DNA of 6,815 nucleotides from Draconibacterium sp. GTDB lineage: Bacteria > Bacteroidota > Bacteroidia > Bacteroidales > Prolixibacteraceae. Below, one piece after another: positions 4,662-6,815 of this stretch. Under the pieces are notes generated by a model. That model was not told the origin of the DNA, searched no databases, and saw only the letters and a list, made by a program, of their open reading frames with translations. How positions within the stretch are numbered: the first letter of the stretch is position 1; each line of letters begins with the position of its first letter. A program made the translations under genes and the position numbers. Where the stretch lies: NCBI GenBank assembly GCA_030595485.1, contig JAUVDE010000185.1, positions 1 to 6,815 of the forward strand, read 5' to 3'.

Positions 4662-6815
4662 TTATTGCCAAAGCGAGTTATCTGGTTTTTCTAAGTTCTG
4701 TCCAATATATACATCGGATTTACGACTTTCCGGAGTTACTTTTAAAGTCTCTATTTTGCCATTTACTACTTTCCCTTCCACAACTGTATTTTGTTTAGCA
4801 AACAGTTTAAATTTGCAATTCCAATCTGTGGGCCAGGCAGGGGTAATAATAATTTTCTTGTCTACATCTTGTAAAATCATTCGCTGCAAAGCAGTGGCAG
4901 CTACTCCTGAGTGTTGAACATCGGGAACACCATCGTGAGTGGATTTAAAGAAACCCGGGAAACGTTGTTCGGGAACCGGGCGATTTAGTGCCCAAATCAC
5001 TTCCATTTTTACCGAATCAGTTAAGCCAACCATTGCTGCCATAATCGCATCGGGGTGCCAGCCTCCTCGGAGATGCCCCGGTGACCATCCTGGATTTTTA
5101 AAATCGCCTTCGTCAATTAATATCGAACGGTTTTGGTAGGTTAACTGAGCCAATTCTAATCCTGATTTGCCAATTCCAAAAATGTGAAAAGGAAATACAG
5201 AATATAGTTCGGCAACTTCAACGTTTACTTTCGGCGATTTCATTACTTCAGCATTGGCTAAAATGGTTTTGCCCTTGTATTCCCATGTTGGAATTGCCGG
5301 GATGCGAGACAAAACTTCTTTCCAGTATTTTCTATCGGCTTCTGTTGTGAGTTCTTCAGGTAGAGCTAATAATCTTTCAATCACACAAATAAGTCCTGCC
5401 ACAAATGGCATTGGGTTATCTGCTTTTCTGAATGATTCTAAAACATGCACATCGGGGAAATACAGTTTCCCATCGCGATGCGGCCAATGCACATCAAAAA
5501 ACTTAACAATATCATTTGCAAAAGGAATTAAAGTGTCTGTAGCAAAAGTTTTGTTTTGAGTATAATCGTAATGTTCGCTTAAGTACCAGGCCACTTCTAA
5601 TCCTGCATTCCAGTGTGTGCGGTGCCAAACCGATTCTTGCTGACCAGGCTCCAGACCTTCGCGGGTTACTCCATAAACTCCGGGAGCAATTACACCCCAC
5701 AAGGTTGTAGATTCGCGCATTACAGTTCCTTCGTGCCCAAATACAGCCTTGGTATGGTCTTTCATAATAGGAAAACCACGCATGTACAAATCAATAAAAG
5801 ACTGAGTATAATCGAATTGCCCGGCAGCATTCATCGAATAAAAAGGCAGGCGCACATTTTGATGTAACATCAGGTTTCCCCACGAACGGTGGTCAGGGTC
5901 GTCGAAATATTTGAAGCCGGTATGGTTGCGTTGAGGAACTTCCGAGAGGGCAGGGGCAAACATGGAGCCGTTCCAGATAATCGGAAATTCACCTTTGCCG
6001 GCCATTGCATTTAAATACATGGCGTAAGCGTAACCAGCGCTGGTTGTTTCGGCATCGGGTGTTCCGCTAATGTGAATAAAACTTTTCTCCCAAAAATTGT
6101 TCCACCAGGCTTTGTGTTGCTTCCAGTCTGATTTTGCCTTTGTTTTTTTTGTAGCAGAATTTTCAAGTTCAGTCAGCCATTTTTCTGCACTTTCGGCTTG
6201 ATTAACCAGAGTATGAATTTTTATATGATTTTGCTTAGCAGCTTTTGATGAAAGCTCGGTTTTACTTTTGCTGGTCATTTGTTCCCCTGTTACCCAGGCA
6301 CCAAAAGTGCGATTTTTTAGTACATCGCGAATATTATCTGACATTGGAATTTCCAGTGATTTGATTGTCCACTCGAACATTTTTGTGCCGCTATTTCGGT
6401 GATACCAAACCAAATCTTTTTCGTTCTCAATAATTACATCGGCCGATTCCTCAATTCCGCCGGGAACTCCTTTCATATTGGTTTCCCTAATTATTTTTGG
6501 CTCTTTGCGCCAGGAGTGAAGTTTTACTTCCACCTGAAATTCTTCGTCCGAATTATTTTCTAAATGAATGACTTCGTCGTTGGCATCAATCCAAATTTTT
6601 GATTGAAAACCATTTGCCCCTTCCAAATAAATGGCTCCTTCATTCAAAACTAATTCTTGTTTGAATGAGTTAGTAAAAGGATTTGGCGATAATGAAATCT
6701 CAACATCACCTAATTTCAATAAACGATGGGCTTCTGACCACGCATCCACATGACGAACCGAAATCCAGATATGACCATCTTCTGTAACCGATAAAAGTGC
6801 TCCGGTTTTACCATT
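4662..6815 (-). CDS. DUF5703 / GH95-like putative glycoside hydrolase, 5' end outside the window
   Basis: The reading frame is open to the last base of the window, so 717 residues are visible and the N-terminus (including any signal peptide) is missing. A GTG at 6749 is not the real start: 22 upstream codons continue the domain (NGKTGALLSV, HIWISVRH). Visible residues 1 to about 230 form a beta-rich N-terminal domain with DAWSEAHRLLKLGDVEISL and SPNPF, features I associate with DUF5703 proteins. A Lys-rich linker (about 220-230) leads to an alpha-helical toroid (about 250-635) like GH95 and related (alpha/alpha)6 enzymes: WGNLMLHQNVRLPFY (312-326), HWNAGLEVAWYLSEHYDYT (401-419), FPDVHVLESFRKAD (453-466), GGWHPDAIMAAMVGL (584-598) and VQHSGVAATALQRMIL (633-648). 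The end (TPAWPTDWNCKF, then VVEGKVVNGKIETLKV) matches the usual C-terminal beta-sheet of this superfamily. E460 is a candidate catalytic acid. Hydrolysis of a glycosidic bond, perhaps a fucoside, is inferred. Being first in the visible operon, it is probably expressed with the three genes after it. Confidence 0.82.
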   Translation of the reverse strand, partial: NGKTGALLSVTEDGHIWISVRHVDAWSEAHRLLKLGDVEISLSPNPFTNSFKQELVLNEGAIYLEGANGFQSKIWIDANDEVIHLENNSDEEFQVEVKLHSWRKEPKIIRETNMKGVPGGIEESADVIIENEKDLVWYHRNSGTKMFEWTIKSLEIPMSDNIRDVLKNRTFGAWVTGEQMTSKSKTELSSKAAKQNHIKIHTLVNQAESAEKWLTELENSATKKTKAKSDWKQHKAWWNNFWEKSFIHISGTPDAETTSAGYAYAMYLNAMAGKGEFPIIWNGSMFAPALSEVPQRNHTGFKYFDDPDHRSWGNLMLHQNVRLPFYSMNAAGQFDYTQSFIDLYMRGFPIMKDHTKAVFGHEGTVMRESTTLWGVIAPGVYGVTREGLEPGQQESVWHRTHWNAGLEVAWYLSEHYDYTQNKTFATDTLIPFANDIVKFFDVHWPHRDGKLYFPDVHVLESFRKADNPMPFVAGLICVIERLLALPEELTTEADRKYWKEVLSRIPAIPTWEYKGKTILANAEVMKSPKVNVEVAELYSVFPFHIFGIGKSGLELAQLTYQNRSILIDEGDFKNPGWSPGHLRGGWHPDAIMAAMVGLTDSVKMEVIWALNRPVPEQRFPGFFKSTHDGVPDVQHSGVAATALQRMILQDVDKKIIITPAWPTDWNCKFKLFAKQNTVVEGKVVNGKIETLKVTPESRKSDVYIGQNLEKPDNSLWQ

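Noticed and set aside
5254..5559. Plus-strand open frame of 101 codons
   Set aside because: It is antisense to the well-supported toroid domain of the DUF5703-like gene. Its composition looks like a reverse-strand shadow, with no ribosome binding site or domain motif.
6143..6150. Run of eight A residues on the coding strand in the DUF5703-like gene, as a frameshift site
   Set aside because: It encodes part of a Lys-rich linker between domains. Both flanking domains are in the same frame, so no frameshift is needed.
6749..6749. GTG as the start codon of the DUF5703-like gene
   Set aside because: The frame remains open through the window end, and the 22 upstream codons continue a plausible beta-rich domain just before the DAWS motif. 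The true start lies outside the window.

Overview
The window is a dense block of four genes, all on the minus strand, separated by gaps of only 11 to 38 bases. It reads as the interior of one carbohydrate-degradation operon. Transcription runs from high to low coordinates: a large DUF5703/GH95-like putative glycoside hydrolase whose 5' end lies outside the window, a secreted right-handed parallel beta-helix protein resembling GH141, a cellulase-like TIM-barrel lipoprotein, and a type I formylglycine sulfatase whose 3' end lies outside the window. No RNA gene, mobile element, CRISPR array or transcription regulator is visible, and no SusC/SusD pair lies inside the window.

The organism is most likely a member of the Bacteroidota. 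The evidence is the AT-rich coding sequence, start codons mostly without a Shine-Dalgarno sequence, a signal peptide that appears to leave an N-terminal Gln, a classic lipobox, and this combination of accessory CAZyme-like families with a sulfatase. A marine or sediment Prolixibacteraceae/Marinilabiliales-type genome would fit, but the sequence does not settle the genus.

Taken together the genes suggest stepwise breakdown of a sulfated, possibly fucose-containing glycan. The sulfatase would remove sulfate esters or N-sulfates. The GH141-like and GH95-like proteins belong to fold families in which alpha-L-fucosidases are known, and the lipoprotein would act at a membrane surface. The substrate is an inference. 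The enzyme families are supported by motifs read directly in the translations, but no database search was possible. The most interesting point is that three of the four products belong to poorly characterised or uncharacterised enzyme groups, so the locus is a reasonable candidate for an undescribed saccharide pathway.
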